A stretch of DNA of 64,000 nucleotides, taken from assembly GCA_902702965.1 (NCBI GenBank), contig CACRXP010000549.1, forward strand, positions 278,064 to 342,063, in the 5' to 3' direction. The notes under the pieces are model-generated. The model did not search any database. It was not told where the DNA came from and saw nothing but the letters and a program-made list of their open reading frames with translations. The position numbers and the translations under genes are program-made. The DNA comes from Spirometra erinaceieuropaei (Eukaryota; Platyhelminthes; Cestoda; Diphyllobothriidea; Diphyllobothriidae). Shown piece after piece: positions 10,528-21,340 of this stretch. How positions within the stretch are numbered: position 1 is the first letter of the stretch; every line of letters starts with the position of its first letter.

Positions 10528-11520
10528 TTAGAAAGGACATGGCCTTTCCACAACATCCTTCGGGAAACGGTAATCTATGAAGGAAAACCAGGGCATTTTG
10601 AGCCAGACATCTTCTATGGCTGACTGAGCGCGTGGTAGCAGGGGGGTCTCCAACAGGTATCGCCCTGTCGTATCGTTGGCCCGCACTACTATCCGCGTGC
10701 TCGCGAAGCTGAATTCGTGGCCTTTCTCCATGGTGTGAGTGGCGACCTGAGACAACGGGTCGCCTCTCCGGACCGCCCGTTTGTGCACCGTTGTTCGTGA
10801 ATTAAGCTGTCGTCCGGTCTGTCCTGTGTAGTAGCAAGGGCAGTACCGACATGGGATCTGATAGACGACGCCCGATTGTTCACCCACGTCTAGGCGATCC
10901 TTCACTTGCATGATTTTGCTGCGCATGGTCGCTGTCGGACGGTGAGCGATACCCACGCCGAGCTCTCCAGCGATACGTTCCATCGCTTCGGATACGTTCT
11001 TTATATATGGCAGAGGGCGCCAGAGTGTTGGCGACCCTCCTCCGTTTGTTCGCCGTAGGTGAGTGCGGAGGCAGCGGCTGACGAAGCTGTTCGGGTATTC
11101 ATTCCCTGCCAGTTGGTCCCGAAGATGCTGAAGTTCTCGTTCTCCTGCCTCTGGCTCACTGCAGTGCGTTTTTACCCTTTGGAATAGTGTCTTAGCACAG
11201 CTGCGTTTATGCGCCATTGGGTGGTTACTGTGATAGTTGAGAATCTGAGTCGTGTTAGTCGCCCTTCTATACACCGTGGTTTTGAGTTGGCCATTGGGTG
11301 GGCGTGTGACGAGAACGTCAAGGAAAGGCAACTACTCAGCATGCTCTTCTACCCTTGTGAACTGAGTGTCCAGGAAGATGCCGTTGAGCAGGTCTTGAAA
11401 GTCGGCCAGTCTGTTCCTTTCAATTATAAAGAAAGTGTCGTCCACGTATCGGCGCCAAAATGCAGGTTCATAGTGGTCGATGGCGACTTTTTTCAGCTCC
11501 TGCAGGACTTGTTCAGACAA
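10528..11520 (-). pseudogene. PLE polyprotein: end of reverse transcriptase, linker and GIY-YIG endonuclease
   Basis: The minus-strand frame opens at about 11520. It shows the RT motif C RRYVDDTFFII (codons near 11455-11425), then an in-frame amber codon at 11332-11334, then in the same frame PFLDVLVTRPPNGQLKTTVY, YHSNHPMAHKRS and the linker with MERIAGELGVGIAHRP. The endonuclease follows with YQIPCRYCPCYYTGQTGR, THTMEKGHEFSF and SAIEDVWL. This is the normal order for a PLE: RT fingers and palm (missing here), thumb, linker, GIY-YIG nuclease. Together the two parts span about 330 codons, against roughly 700-800 for a full PLE protein. The second part has no ATG at its start. It is a 5'-truncated copy with one stop, hence fairly young. 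Confidence 0.9.
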
Positions 11521-11844
11521 ACGATTTCACACAACTTTCAACGGTCATCTTAAACTCCGCATGCACAGTCTTGGAGCAAAGGCTTGAACATGTCTAACAC
11601 CCTGAGGCTATTCTGAAGTTGTCGTATACTGTGGAGGCAATCAGGCTTGTTCTCTTATGCGAAGGCGCAACACGATTCTATTAGTGGAAACTATAGAGCG
11701 CCATTTAATGGGGAAAAAATGCGGAATGGTAATGGACTGCGTAAAGCAGTTTTATTAGGATGCCTAACATCATGGAGGTCGTGCAATCTTACTGTCTCTG
11801 TGTGAGCTCTTGGATTCCACACACTTTACCTCAAATGGTGTTCC

Positions 11845-12241
11845 GGCTAGATCGCAGTTGGTAGCCAGGAATGGGGAAGTGGACGGCGAGCTTAACCCCA
11901 ATCCTAACTTTAACCCTAAACGGTAACCGTTAACCCTAACGGCAAACCCAACTGAAATCGTAAACGTAACCGTAGTCCTTAGAAATAGCCCTAACTGTAA
12001 AACCTGAGCGTAATATTGAAATCTGATCGTAAACTCACATGCTAACCGTAACTCGTAAACCGTAGCCTAAAGATCATAACCCTAACCCGAAAATCGGACA
12101 TCATTAACCGGTACCCTAACCTCAAACGTAAAACGGAAGCCAAATTGGTCAGATGTGATTTTGCAACCTCATTAAAAACCCCAGTAAACAAACCCCCAGC
12201 CACCTGTAATACGGGGCCTGTCTACGAACTGCGATCTAGCC
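11845..12241. mobile_element. Short inverted-repeat DNA element with telomere-like interior
   Basis: Left end GGCTAGATCGCAGTTGGTAG and right end CTACGAACTGCGATCTAGCC are inverse copies with one mismatch in 20. The 8 bp GGTGTTCC flanks both sides exactly (11837-11844 and 12242-12249), a clean target duplication. The inside is a diverged CCCTAA/AACCCTAAC-like array (about 11890-12120). After it comes a segment (GGTCAGATGTG..., about 12147 on) resembling the end of the GGT...ACC family at 24567. There is no open frame. GG/CC ends plus an 8 bp duplication suit a Merlin or hAT-like non-autonomous element. Confidence 0.85.
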
Positions 12242-12249
12242 GGTGTTCC

Positions 12250-12900
12250 TTTTACTCAGATCGTTTTATCTCCTAAGATTTATACTACTTAATGCTCTGA
12301 TAGAAAAAATTGACTAGACTGCAGATGGACAAACAAATGGGGGGCTACGTACTACCCGACAGCCATACAAAAGTATGGATACCCCTAGTGTGTGCATGAA
12401 CATTATTTTGCTAATTTGAAAAAAAACCTCCTCGAGAAAATAACTAATAGGCAGAAAATGATATTTAAGCACACTTTTCTCACCGTGAAGACGCAGTATG
12501 ACATGCCATCATTAAATAAATGCAGGCATTAAGGTAATAGCGATGAGACCGACCTTCTCAATGCGTCAATAAACGGCACGTTTGTAATTTCTCGCCAAAT
12601 GTAATCTATGACCCCCTACCTGCGACGTACTGGAGTGGATTCTGCGCCTTTCCTAAGAACTAGGTGACAAATGCATGCGTTTGCGGGACAGATCTCAGTT
12701 AACAACAAATTGACGGTATGCGTTGAGAGGGTTGACTTCGTTGTCTTCCACCTGCAAACCACAACTATTTGCGTAACAAATCCTTCATTCCCCCAGAATA
12801 ATATCTATCTAATAATACAGTCGCCTCTGCCATGCTGAAATAATCAGTTGATTTAGGGCTGGCCTAATTCTGGTGTCTCGAACTGGAGAAAAAGCATGCT
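12250..12900. other. No recognisable gene
   Basis: AT-rich sequence without long frames or matches to other parts of the window. Confidence 0.4.
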
Positions 12901-12905
12901 GCATC

Positions 12906-13435
12906 TCAGAATCGTCGGCTACTTATGAGCAAGCTTCTTCGAGTAGGCCTGGCCAAGTTATTAAAACACAAGTATTGGTTGCGCGTTCCTAATCGCAAAC
13001 GCGCGTCTTCCAATTTAGACGTGAGTTGCGATAATTTGCTGTCATCTGACATTAACTTCATGAACAGTACGCGCAGCTGGGAAAGGGCGAGAAGTAGGGA
13101 TTCCCTCGGAAATTCGCTTCCAGGATTTTTATCACAATTTTCGTTTCGATTAGACAGAAATGCAGTCATCACGCTGAAATCAACCATCAGACCATACAGT
13201 GCGGCAATCTCCAACAGTGCTTCAGCGTCATTGTTCGAGACTGTTCAAAATGCTTGTGTGAATGGTACCATCAGAACCAACACCCGAGAATGTCGTTCCA
13301 CACTAAGGCGCATATTAGTAGTAAAGCCTATATCCTTTAATTGTCGGACCACGTCCTCATAACCGCATGTCATCAGGATTAAATACTGTACCATACCAAG
13401 AGAACTAAAGCCCCATTGTGATGCCGTTTACAGGT
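12906..13435 (-). pseudogene. Unrecognised protein-like reading, broken by one stop
   Basis: On the minus strand a single frame runs from just after a TAA near 13435 to about 12906, with one in-frame TGA near 13250. Before the stop it reads QYLILMTCGYEDVVRQLKDI and VERHSRVLVLMVPFTQAF. After it comes DAEALLEIAALYGLMVDFSV, then LALSQLRVLFMKLMSDD and LSQLTSKLEDARLRL, a helix-rich composition. This looks more like decayed coding sequence than chance, but I do not know the family. An ACAG just after the TGA could be a splice acceptor, which would make the second half an exon, but I see no good donor. The plus-strand 145-codon frame over the same place is the likely shadow. Confidence 0.35.
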
Positions 13436-13714
13436 ACCACGCTTTCGCGGGTAAGCACACTTTCAAATATCTCATTTTTGACGGAATGTAGTCAAGCGTC
13501 GATTGAATCAGTGTAGCCCAAAGAAATACACGAGGTTAACATGTTGTGAAAGGCACCAATCTCAAGATCAATTGCCAAATGCAGACGCGTATTCAACAAA
13601 AGTGAGAAACAACCATGATGCTCTTTGCAGCATGGTCCTGCCCTGGTTGGTTCACATCTTCGGAAATCCAATTATTTTTTGCGTTAAAAAGGTTAAAAGA
13701 GAATCAGGGCGGAA

Positions 13715-14060
13715 TGTTATTGCCGAAAAAGACAAGGGAGACTGAAATGGTCATTTCTAGCTTTTAAGTCGTCATCAGTCAGTCATACCCAACGCCGAAG
13801 TGTAGAACACCTGAGCCTGGATCCTACGACCTGTTGGATAGAAGTTCAACGCTTCTAACTACTGAGCCAAGGGCTCAATGTCCTGTCGGTTTCGATCGGG
13901 AATGTGCAATGGTAGAGGGGGGTGCTCACCGATCGTTCTGCCTGTATCATGCGCCCATGTGCGGCTACTATTTAAACTCGAGAGAGAGCCCGTAAGGCAC
14001 AATCGAACGAGCGACTCCCGTAAACAAATCGATCGGTGAGCGCCCTCCTCTACAAGAATC
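13715..14060 (-). mobile_element. SINE-A copy with an extra end in the other direction
   Basis: On the minus strand the order is a tRNA-like head (GGCTCAGTAGTTAGAAGCG as A box, an anticodon-stem-like segment with ACTTCTATCC, and a B-box-like GGATCC), then the body with GGTATGACTGACTGATGACG and TCAGTCTCCCTTGTC. At 13935-14060 a plus-sense SINE-A tail with AGAGAGAGCCCGTAAGGCAC follows and ends at a second copy of GATCGGTGAGCGCCC. The unit is therefore composite. SINE-A is transcribed by RNA polymerase III in principle. Confidence 0.7.
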
Positions 14061-14509
14061 CGGAAGGTGGAATAGGCCGGTATATTGCCTCACTTATAAA
14101 CTAACCGCAACTTGACTTTACGGCTTATTAAACCTTCCCGCTAGCAGCCTAGTCACCTTCTGGATGACGTTGGCTGAGGGCTCTCTTTTGGAAGACTATC
14201 TCCCTCCCAACTTTACCTCGTCAGCTTCCTGTTAGTCCTGCTGCCATAATAGCTTCCACAAACCTCAACGGTCGAATCCTGTGGCATTTCAATAATTACG
14301 CCCTGATTCGTGAACCTATTCGTTATGCCAGCCAGTACCCGGTATGATTAACGGGCTGCCTACGCAAGACAGGCAAATCTACCTAGCTGGGCCGAGAAAG
14401 AGGAAGAAGAAGTAAAGTGTTTCAGAAGGATTTGCAGGATTAGAGGGCGGATGAATCAGCACGGCCGGTAGTGTCTACTGCCTACACGTGCCACGCTGCA
14501 GCCGTGAAG
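14061..14509. other. No recognisable gene
   Basis: Contains a short GGAAGAAGAAG tract near 14410 with no PLE end beside it. Nothing else was seen. Confidence 0.4.
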
Positions 14510-15490
14510 TACAGTACGTGATCTACCTCATGAAATATGATGACGGAAATTAATGCGAAAATTTCTGGACGTCTTTAACGCTGCGCATTTTGTTCGCTCA
14601 TCCACATCCTTCAAGGAAATGTTCTTTTCTTGTGCAAAAATTGTGTTTACGTAATTATATCAAATAAAGTATCAGGAAATTTTAGCGATAATGGAAGTGG
14701 GAATATATTCTTGCAATTTCCCATGCTAATACGTGTCCTAGACTCCGGTTACGCTTATGTGCAACTTTTTCATTGAGAGGATAGTAATTTACCCCGAGAG
14801 TTTTAGTAAACAGATTTAGTCGAACTTGAAAATTCATGTTACGTACGACGTTAACCGTGGTAGGCAACCTGTTAACCAAAATTTCATCTTAAGAAAACCA
14901 AAGGCTTTATCAGTTCATAAATGCCAGATTAGCAGATCTGTGCGATTTGATACCTTAAAGTGCAGTACCAACGCATATAGGGATTCCTTCGTTTAAACAG
15001 GCTGAAATCGTTTTGCCGTTTGGAAAATTCTACATGATGTCACATAAATGACCACCACCGAATGGTCATTTCCGGTTTTAAACAAAAGATACACTACTTG
15101 TCGTGTAGCTTAGTTTCTGTGCATACCTTAGAAATAAAACGAGCAAAACATTAGTAGTTTCAGAAAAATATCAGTATTTATATGGGCGCTCTGCCGTGCA
15201 TTCATAATCGAAGAACGGAGTCTAAAAGCGACCAAAAACGGTGCAAATGGCCTCGATGTTTAGAGAAAGGCATGCTCTTACGTTTACGGTGGAAAACATA
15301 GTATTTTTAGGAACGTGAAAGAAACGGCTAAAAGTGTCATATTTTTACTCGGCCTCATCGTGCAAAAATGCAAAGTACACAGAGATCCATCAACGGACTG
15401 CAGTAATAATGCACTTACTAAAGAGGTAACTTATTAGGGAAATATTTCTTGTTGATCGAAAGCATATTCGTTGCTGACGTTCGTTGTGGA
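14510..15490. repeat. Dispersed repeat, start of a longer CAGTA-ended element
   Basis: It starts with TA CAGTACGTGATCTACCTCAT, like the ends of the foldback family and of the element at 58404. It aligns in the same orientation with 60411-61260: shared text includes the ATTTACCC...GAAAA block near 14785 and 60695, and the GAGAAAGGCA block near 15265 and 61055. No right end was found, so the copy may be truncated. No long frame. Confidence 0.6.
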
Positions 15491-17340
15491 CAACCATTTT
15501 TTCTCGAAAATGAAGTTTGATGTTTGAATGAGTCTTCACACGTGACCCTAATCACAATCTCCGTGAAAAGGAGCGCCCGAACACGCATTAATTCGGTAAA
15601 TGTCTTGAAGGATAATCTTATTTTAATGTTCTCAACAGACAGGTAATTCAGAATCTTTCTTGATGAACTATTGGATGAAAAGGCTGAAAATCATCAAGTA
15701 TTCAGCAATATCTGGAGGTCGATCTGAAAATCAGTGTAATCCAAACCGAACAAAAAGTGTAAATTAATTTAACGCAAAATAGGTTCCCTCTATAAACACG
15801 AAATGGTACGCTTACGATCACGCCTGTCAGTTCTATTTAAACTTGTTCGACACCGACTGGCCTCACAGCATGTCACCTTATGAAAACGTTTGTTCCTACG
15901 ATGTCCCCATCGGTGTAATCAAACAAAATCCAGTTTTGCTTGTTGAACCCCATCTTATTTAACTCCAAAGAGTCAAAGATAATACGAAACGCTGGAAAAC
16001 TATTTTGGAGTCTACACTCAGAATGTAGACAGTTGACAAACCGTCATATATGAAATCACACTAATTATTAGACGATATTTAGATGTACACTTTACTGATG
16101 CACTATTATTAGACGTCATTTTATTCCTATTTTCATAGTTACTACGTTTTAGCATGAAAATAATTCTATACATCTAAAGACGAAGTTTACTAAATTAGAG
16201 CCATTTTTGACGTTTTCGGGATATTGCGCTTTTCAAAATAAATCGACATTTCTAAATAACGCAACACTGCCTTTAATACTTTTTGTGTTTTTAATTCATT
16301 TAAACAATTAACATAGACATTGGACTCATGAAATGCTATCGGTTTGCCAGTGATTGGAAATCAATCGTAAATTTCGACACTAACGGCAGCAGCGGCAGTC
16401 TTGTCAAATTCTCTCTTTTAATTAAATTGCGACGACTGTTTGAAATGAGGCGAATGTATGCCCCCTGTTAGACTGTTCGCATATAGCGGAGGAGCAGTCC
16501 AAGCCAAACTGGCTCCGTCTGCTGGCACTGGCTCAGAGAAGAAGAAGACATTTTAGGAAATTCGAGATCTGCACGGGAAGGTCGTTGTGGGGGCAAGAAG
16601 TCTATTGTCCAGCTAAGTCGTCTCCTTCTGAGTCAGTACTTTTGATGTTGACCAGTGGGTGAGACGTCTTCTTTTTCTTGCATCAGGGCTGGTACTGTGA
16701 GACTTCCTGCGACATTTATGATTTCCGCAGTGACATTATTCTACTCTACCTGTCTGCTTTAAACTTTGGGCAAAGACGCAGTATGAGACCCCACCCAGGG
16801 AACAAAAACCAGGCCATTGTGTGATATAGGTTTTATAGGCGGGGCCAAAGAGCAGAAAGAAATGCTGTGGTGACATTTTGTGTCCTGGCGCTAAATTGTT
16901 CTACAGCTACTTGCAAAACAGCACACGTACCTGGAATAAGATCCCCGAGGGATGATGTAGGTATCAACATATCTGCTAGTGTAAACAAAAGTTGAGAATT
17001 TTCCGTAGTTTTTCCATTTTGTTTTCACAAAAGAAGTAGATTACATTTCATTTAGTTACGAGAGCGCATAAGCGTCAATTATGGAAAGGCGAGTAGTAAC
17101 TGTGCTGCGAGGACCTGATTTTTTTTCCCCGAGTAAGGTCGCATACTGCGTCCTTGTCAAACTTTGTTCTTTCAGTTTGTCTAGCAGTATCTGTCCGTAG
17201 TCTTCTAGGAGAATAATCCTCTTTTGCCGTTATTACAGTAACTGCTGTCGGAGGATACTAGCAGCGAGTTAAACGCCCAGGGTTTGGATGTTTTAGGTAA
17301 AGTACAAAAATAGATTTTAGAGTTCTGAAAATCCCATAGC
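15491..17340. other. No recognisable gene
   Basis: AT-rich, with no open frame above 60 codons for most of its length. A short GAAGAAGAAG lies near 16540. It may include the rest of the preceding repeat, which I cannot delimit. Confidence 0.4.
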
Positions 17341-17548
17341 TATATTCGGAAGAAAAGGTGGCGTGCAAACGTTGCTTTCGATATCTTCTCGTCAGGCCAG
17401 TACAGTTATGTTGGACTGGGAACAGTGAATGAAAAAGAAACTTTTATCGATTTTTTTCATTCACTGTACCCCTTCCCATATAACTGTATTGGCCTGATGA
17501 GAAGTTATCGAAAGCAAGGTTCGCTCACCACCTTTTCTCCTGAAATAG
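17341..17548. repeat. Long hairpin with hammerhead-like blocks in both arms
   Basis: Left arm 17341-17431 and right arm 17458-17548 are inverted copies over about 90 bases with few differences, separated by a loop of only 26 bases. Each arm, read in its own direction, contains CTGAYGAGAAG, TATCGAAAGCAA and GGTGG blocks. The shape recalls the paired inverted ends of PLEs, though no PLE protein piece is next to it. Confidence 0.75.
17488..17532 (+). ncRNA. Candidate hammerhead ribozyme
   Basis: CTGATGAG (17494-17501), AAGTTAT, CGAAA, then GC-AAGGTTC-GC as a short helix III and TC as the cleavage dinucleotide (17525-17526) follow hammerhead order and spacing. The flanks GGC before and ACC after would form helix I with one bad pair. 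In the opposite arm helix I pairs well (GGC with GCC), but the cleavage U is an A. Helix II is only about two pairs. Each copy thus has a different lesion. Confidence 0.45.
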
Positions 17549-17655
17549 ATTGGTTTCCTTTGGTAGTGTGTGCGCATGTTGACCCTTGGGTAGGGCTGTT
17601 GTACCCTCGAAGATACACCCATGTAGGGAATAGTAGTGAGTATTGGTAATACAAA

Positions 17656-17691
17656 GGAGGAGGAGGAGGAGGAGGAGGAGGAGGAGGAGGA
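17656..17691. repeat. GGA microsatellite
   Basis: Twelve GGA units with no interruption. It lies about 110 bases downstream of the long hairpin, so it may be a simple tail of that element, but other tails here are GAA. Confidence 0.9.
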
Positions 17692-20109
17692 ATCTGCTTA
17701 AGCACCGCCAATGGGAGGTTGTTTATGTGGACTACGGTTGAATGCACTGACTACGGCTTATGATGGGGTAAAGTATTCCTAAATTCGGCTGACTCTAAGC
17801 CAACACCGGAACTTCAATCACTTCAGGGCTCCTTTTATTCCCTCCTCAGATAGTACAACAGCAGTTTCATGGAGCTGAACTTCAGTTTAAGATTAGTAAT
17901 CTCTCTCATTACTAAAACAGTCTGCGTGGGACACTTCACTCCTTTCCAAACATACCGAAGACATAAGAATGCACACAATCTCCGCTTTATGCATATAAGA
18001 TAGCAGACTCTACTGAAACCTCATCTCCAGTCTCTCCTCTAACTGAATAACCGGTTTGCCTGACAGAAAGAAGGACAAATACACCCTCCAGAAACTAAGT
18101 GGGATGAAGGTCGAGATTGGGGGGGGCAAACCTATACTTTCTTTCGAAACCACACCAACTTGTATCATACGAGTTTGTTGTGATGTCCCCCCCCCATCGA
18201 CACACTCAGCGGGAACAATGACCTTGATGTCAAAACCCTGTCTAGGGTCCCGGCGGCGGGACGGTAGTGTTGTCATGACCACAACTATACCCTATCTGCA
18301 TTGCGCGTCGCTACTACCGCTTCTAACGTCAGCTGGGTGATTAGGGGTGTGCTGGTGGCCGCTGGTATTCACCGCGTGTTTATGGCTAGCACGGCCTGAT
18401 GGCAGAGTCGAGAAAATCGCAGGAAATGATTGATGCACGCAGCAGCCTTGTGAGAGGCCAATGGCCAGGTCTTTGCGCGTCCATGTAGGCAAGGATGCGT
18501 GTTGGTCCAACACAAAAAAGCTGAAAGACAATAAGATCCCATTTAGTAGCCGTACCTGTTAGGGGTTAGGGCTAGGGGTTGGGGTAGGTGGTTAGGGGTT
18601 AGGGATTAAAGTTTGAGGTTGGGATTAGGAGTTAGGTTGGGACTTGCCTGTTTCAGGTACTGTTACGAAATAATATCCGACCCTGAAGACTCCTCAGTTA
18701 CGATGTTTTGCCATTGCTTGGCGAACTCTGCAAGGAAGTCGACATGTGGAGTAGTAATTCGGACTGAGGAGACTTCGTGTGAGGTTTTTCGCCTTCCAGG
18801 CAGTTAAAAGTTCCCCCGAACATTTATGCCGATTTCCGTTCGGCGGTGAGTCTCATTGATCGCAAAGGATATGCATCACTATCAAATGCGCTGTATTCTC
18901 CAATTCCCTGGTACTGTCCATTCATATATCCTGAACCGTTGGTACCTGTCTGCGCAACCGGACGCATTAGGCTTCGGTACCATTGCGTCTCAAGTAGTGC
19001 GTACACTCAGAGCGCCACAATTATCACAGCCCAATCCCGTTGGCAAGGAGAAGGTGTGTATTATGTACAGAAACCCAGTGGTTGTCCGAGTCCCCGAGGC
19101 GCAGCCGGATCTGGGCCTATGCAGGCGTTTGCGCGCCAGGGTGACGTGACCTTGAATGAGTAAGCGTTATAAGATAGCCAATCAGCGTCAGCTTGGTGAG
19201 TTGTTCGAGTGATTTCGCAATTTTTTGGGGGCCTGTGATTGGCTATCCTCGATGCTGTTTATTCCGGTCGCTCGGGCATCGTGATTACATGATTTCTAGC
19301 GCGGCGCAGGTTCCAGAGGGGCAAGGTTTGTGGTGCCACAACTCTAATGAATTTTCTTCCTCTACTGGAAAAGTCAGACACAGGGGGCATTTGGTGGTGA
19401 GCGAGTTATTGCGGTGGCGTTTGGTGCGTTGACCTGAGTTAGTTATCCTCCACTGCCTTCGGGCGACAGAACTGTCAGAACTTTGCCTTCATTCCCATTT
19501 AGATGTCTGACAAACCACAATCTAGACTTCTGCGATATTCAGACTAAGATACCCATTCTGCACATAGAGAACTGCCGTGGACATACTGAGTCAGAGCCTT
19601 CAATTCCTTTTGCTGAGAATGTCACTATATGCAATTTTTTTAAAAAGCAGCCTTTGTCACTCCCCCCGAGGGCGGCGCTCTCATCATTTGATCTTTTATC
19701 CACTAATCCTAGATTCCGTCAAATGTGGAATATGGCATAAGACAGAAATAAAATATCTGGATGACATGAACTTCCTCTTCATACTGGCTCCCTGTTGGCG
19801 GAATAATGGCTTGAACTTCACTTTTCTCGTGATTAGTGTGAAGGCGAAGATGACATTAAGCGACGACCCTAACTGAAACACACGTTTTCTGAGCAAATTC
19901 AGTTCACTTGCAGTAACCAAATCGAAGGGATCTAAAGTGGCGTCATTTCCGATGCTTTCAACATGGACACATACCAGTTAATTGTTCTTTCACTGGTTTT
20001 TTTATATAAGGCTAGCACAGACAACTGATAGTCTTGCAACACTCTGTGTGATGTTCAGAATGGACTTGACCATCGCACATGCCCATTTTATGTTCAGACT
20101 ATACTTGCT
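17692..20109. other. No recognisable gene; telomere-like tract and small inverted repeat
   Basis: Many overlapping short frames, none with a motif. At 18557-18650 there is a diverged GGGGTTAGGG/GGTTAGGGATT tract. GATAGCCAATCA (19173-19184) is exactly inverted at 19236-19247, 51 bases away, around CCAAT motifs. The stretch lies upstream of the RRM exon, so some of it may be intron or promoter, but nothing proves that. Confidence 0.4.
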
Positions 20110-20480
20110 AGTTGCAAAATGACTACTAATGCATTATGTTTTTTCACTGATTTTCGATGCCCTTATAAATCTAAACATTTAAGAAGCCCGCACAAGATAC
20201 TCGTTTCAGAGTTCGTTTGATAGCCAATTGGATCTTCTTTAATTTTCCACGCGAAGAAACGTCCTCTTTTGATTTCAAACGATGCCGGAATTCTGGGATT
20301 TTTAGGACCGTGCAAGTTTTTTTAAAATAGAATTGTAGCTGTCCAGTTATTGATTCACCTTCAAAGCGTTGTTCATTTACACTGCCCCATTTTATGAGTT
20401 ATGCATGGTACCTTCTTAAGGTTCTTAGAGGATGAATGAATTTCACAACGTTGAAAATGTACAGTTGACAGTTTAAAAGC
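20110..20480. mobile_element. Remnant of the foldback family
   Basis: AAAATGACTACTAATGCAT followed by TTTTTCACTGATTTTCGATG and the CCCTTATAAAT block matches the left arm of the foldback elements (for example 4230-4290). The ends are gone and the rest is strongly diverged. Confidence 0.5.
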
Positions 20481-20759
20481 CTTAAACACAAGTGAAACAG
20501 CAAGTTTGGGGAAAATTTAGAAACTTAAAAGTTGGAAGCAGGCGGAATTCGCTACAAAACAAGTACAATAAAAATTACCATGGCGTATGCGTTTTATAAA
20601 ATATACTTAGAATCACAAGGACATGGAAAATTGATGGAACAAATTGCATTTTGTCATGGCTGCTATGCTGCCACCTCCCGTGGGCATAACGGGGCGAGAC
20701 TATTCTGTAGTCCGATAGGTGGACGCCCTTCCAACACAGTTAATATTCCCAATCGCAGC

Positions 20760-20935
20760 CGACGGAACAACCGCCGCGCCGCTCAACGATAACGCGATCC
20801 ACCCAGTAATCACAGATCTCGAACTCGAATCCTGGGTGGCCTAAAACATGTGGTCGGTCACGGCTGACTGATTACAGTTTATAAGCTAGAAAAAGCCATT
20901 TTGGTCGCCTTGTCTACTCCTTCTAGCATTTATTT
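20760..20935 (+). mobile_element. SINE-A fragment
   Basis: AGCTAGAAAAAGCCATTTTGG then CGCCTTGTCT parallels the AGCCAGAAATGGCCATTCCA and CTCCCTTGTCT of other SINE-A copies. It is preceded by CTCGAACTCGAATCCTGGG, a B-box-like run. Heavily mutated. Confidence 0.5.
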
Positions 20936-21340
20936 CTGGTCACTATGTGACTGTTTTTATTAAGTTCTAGATTTTGCTTCACGAACCAACGAGACGAGCC
21001 TGTCTACTACACAATCGATAAACGCAGTTTCAACATGCATACGTAATCATTTCATAACGAGTGCGACTTTTGTAGGCGGATGGACCGAACCCCATTTAAA
21101 ATAAGGCTTCCGAATCTGATTAAAATACTAGGCCATAATGCTACATGTTAATCAAAGTTGTGACCCCACTTAATTAATTTCGGAATTTCAGTTCAGGTTT
21201 CCTGAGAAACACCACGTAATCAATGTATGCCGTCTCAACAAACTTGACGACTACTAGACGACGTGATCAGCTTAACGAGCGAGCGTGCGCTGAGACATTT
21301 GTCAAGCACTCTAGTTTCGCCCTCCCTCTTTTTTTTGCAG

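Noticed and set aside
12925..13362. 145-codon plus frame as a gene
   Set aside because: Composition looks like the shadow of the more protein-like minus-strand reading. No motif and no splice or start context.
13780..13880. tRNA gene on the minus strand
   Set aside because: Only A- and B-box-like parts with weak arms. The same sequence recurs in all SINE-A copies.
17505..17747. Proline-rich minus frame
   Set aside because: Caused by the GGA microsatellite.
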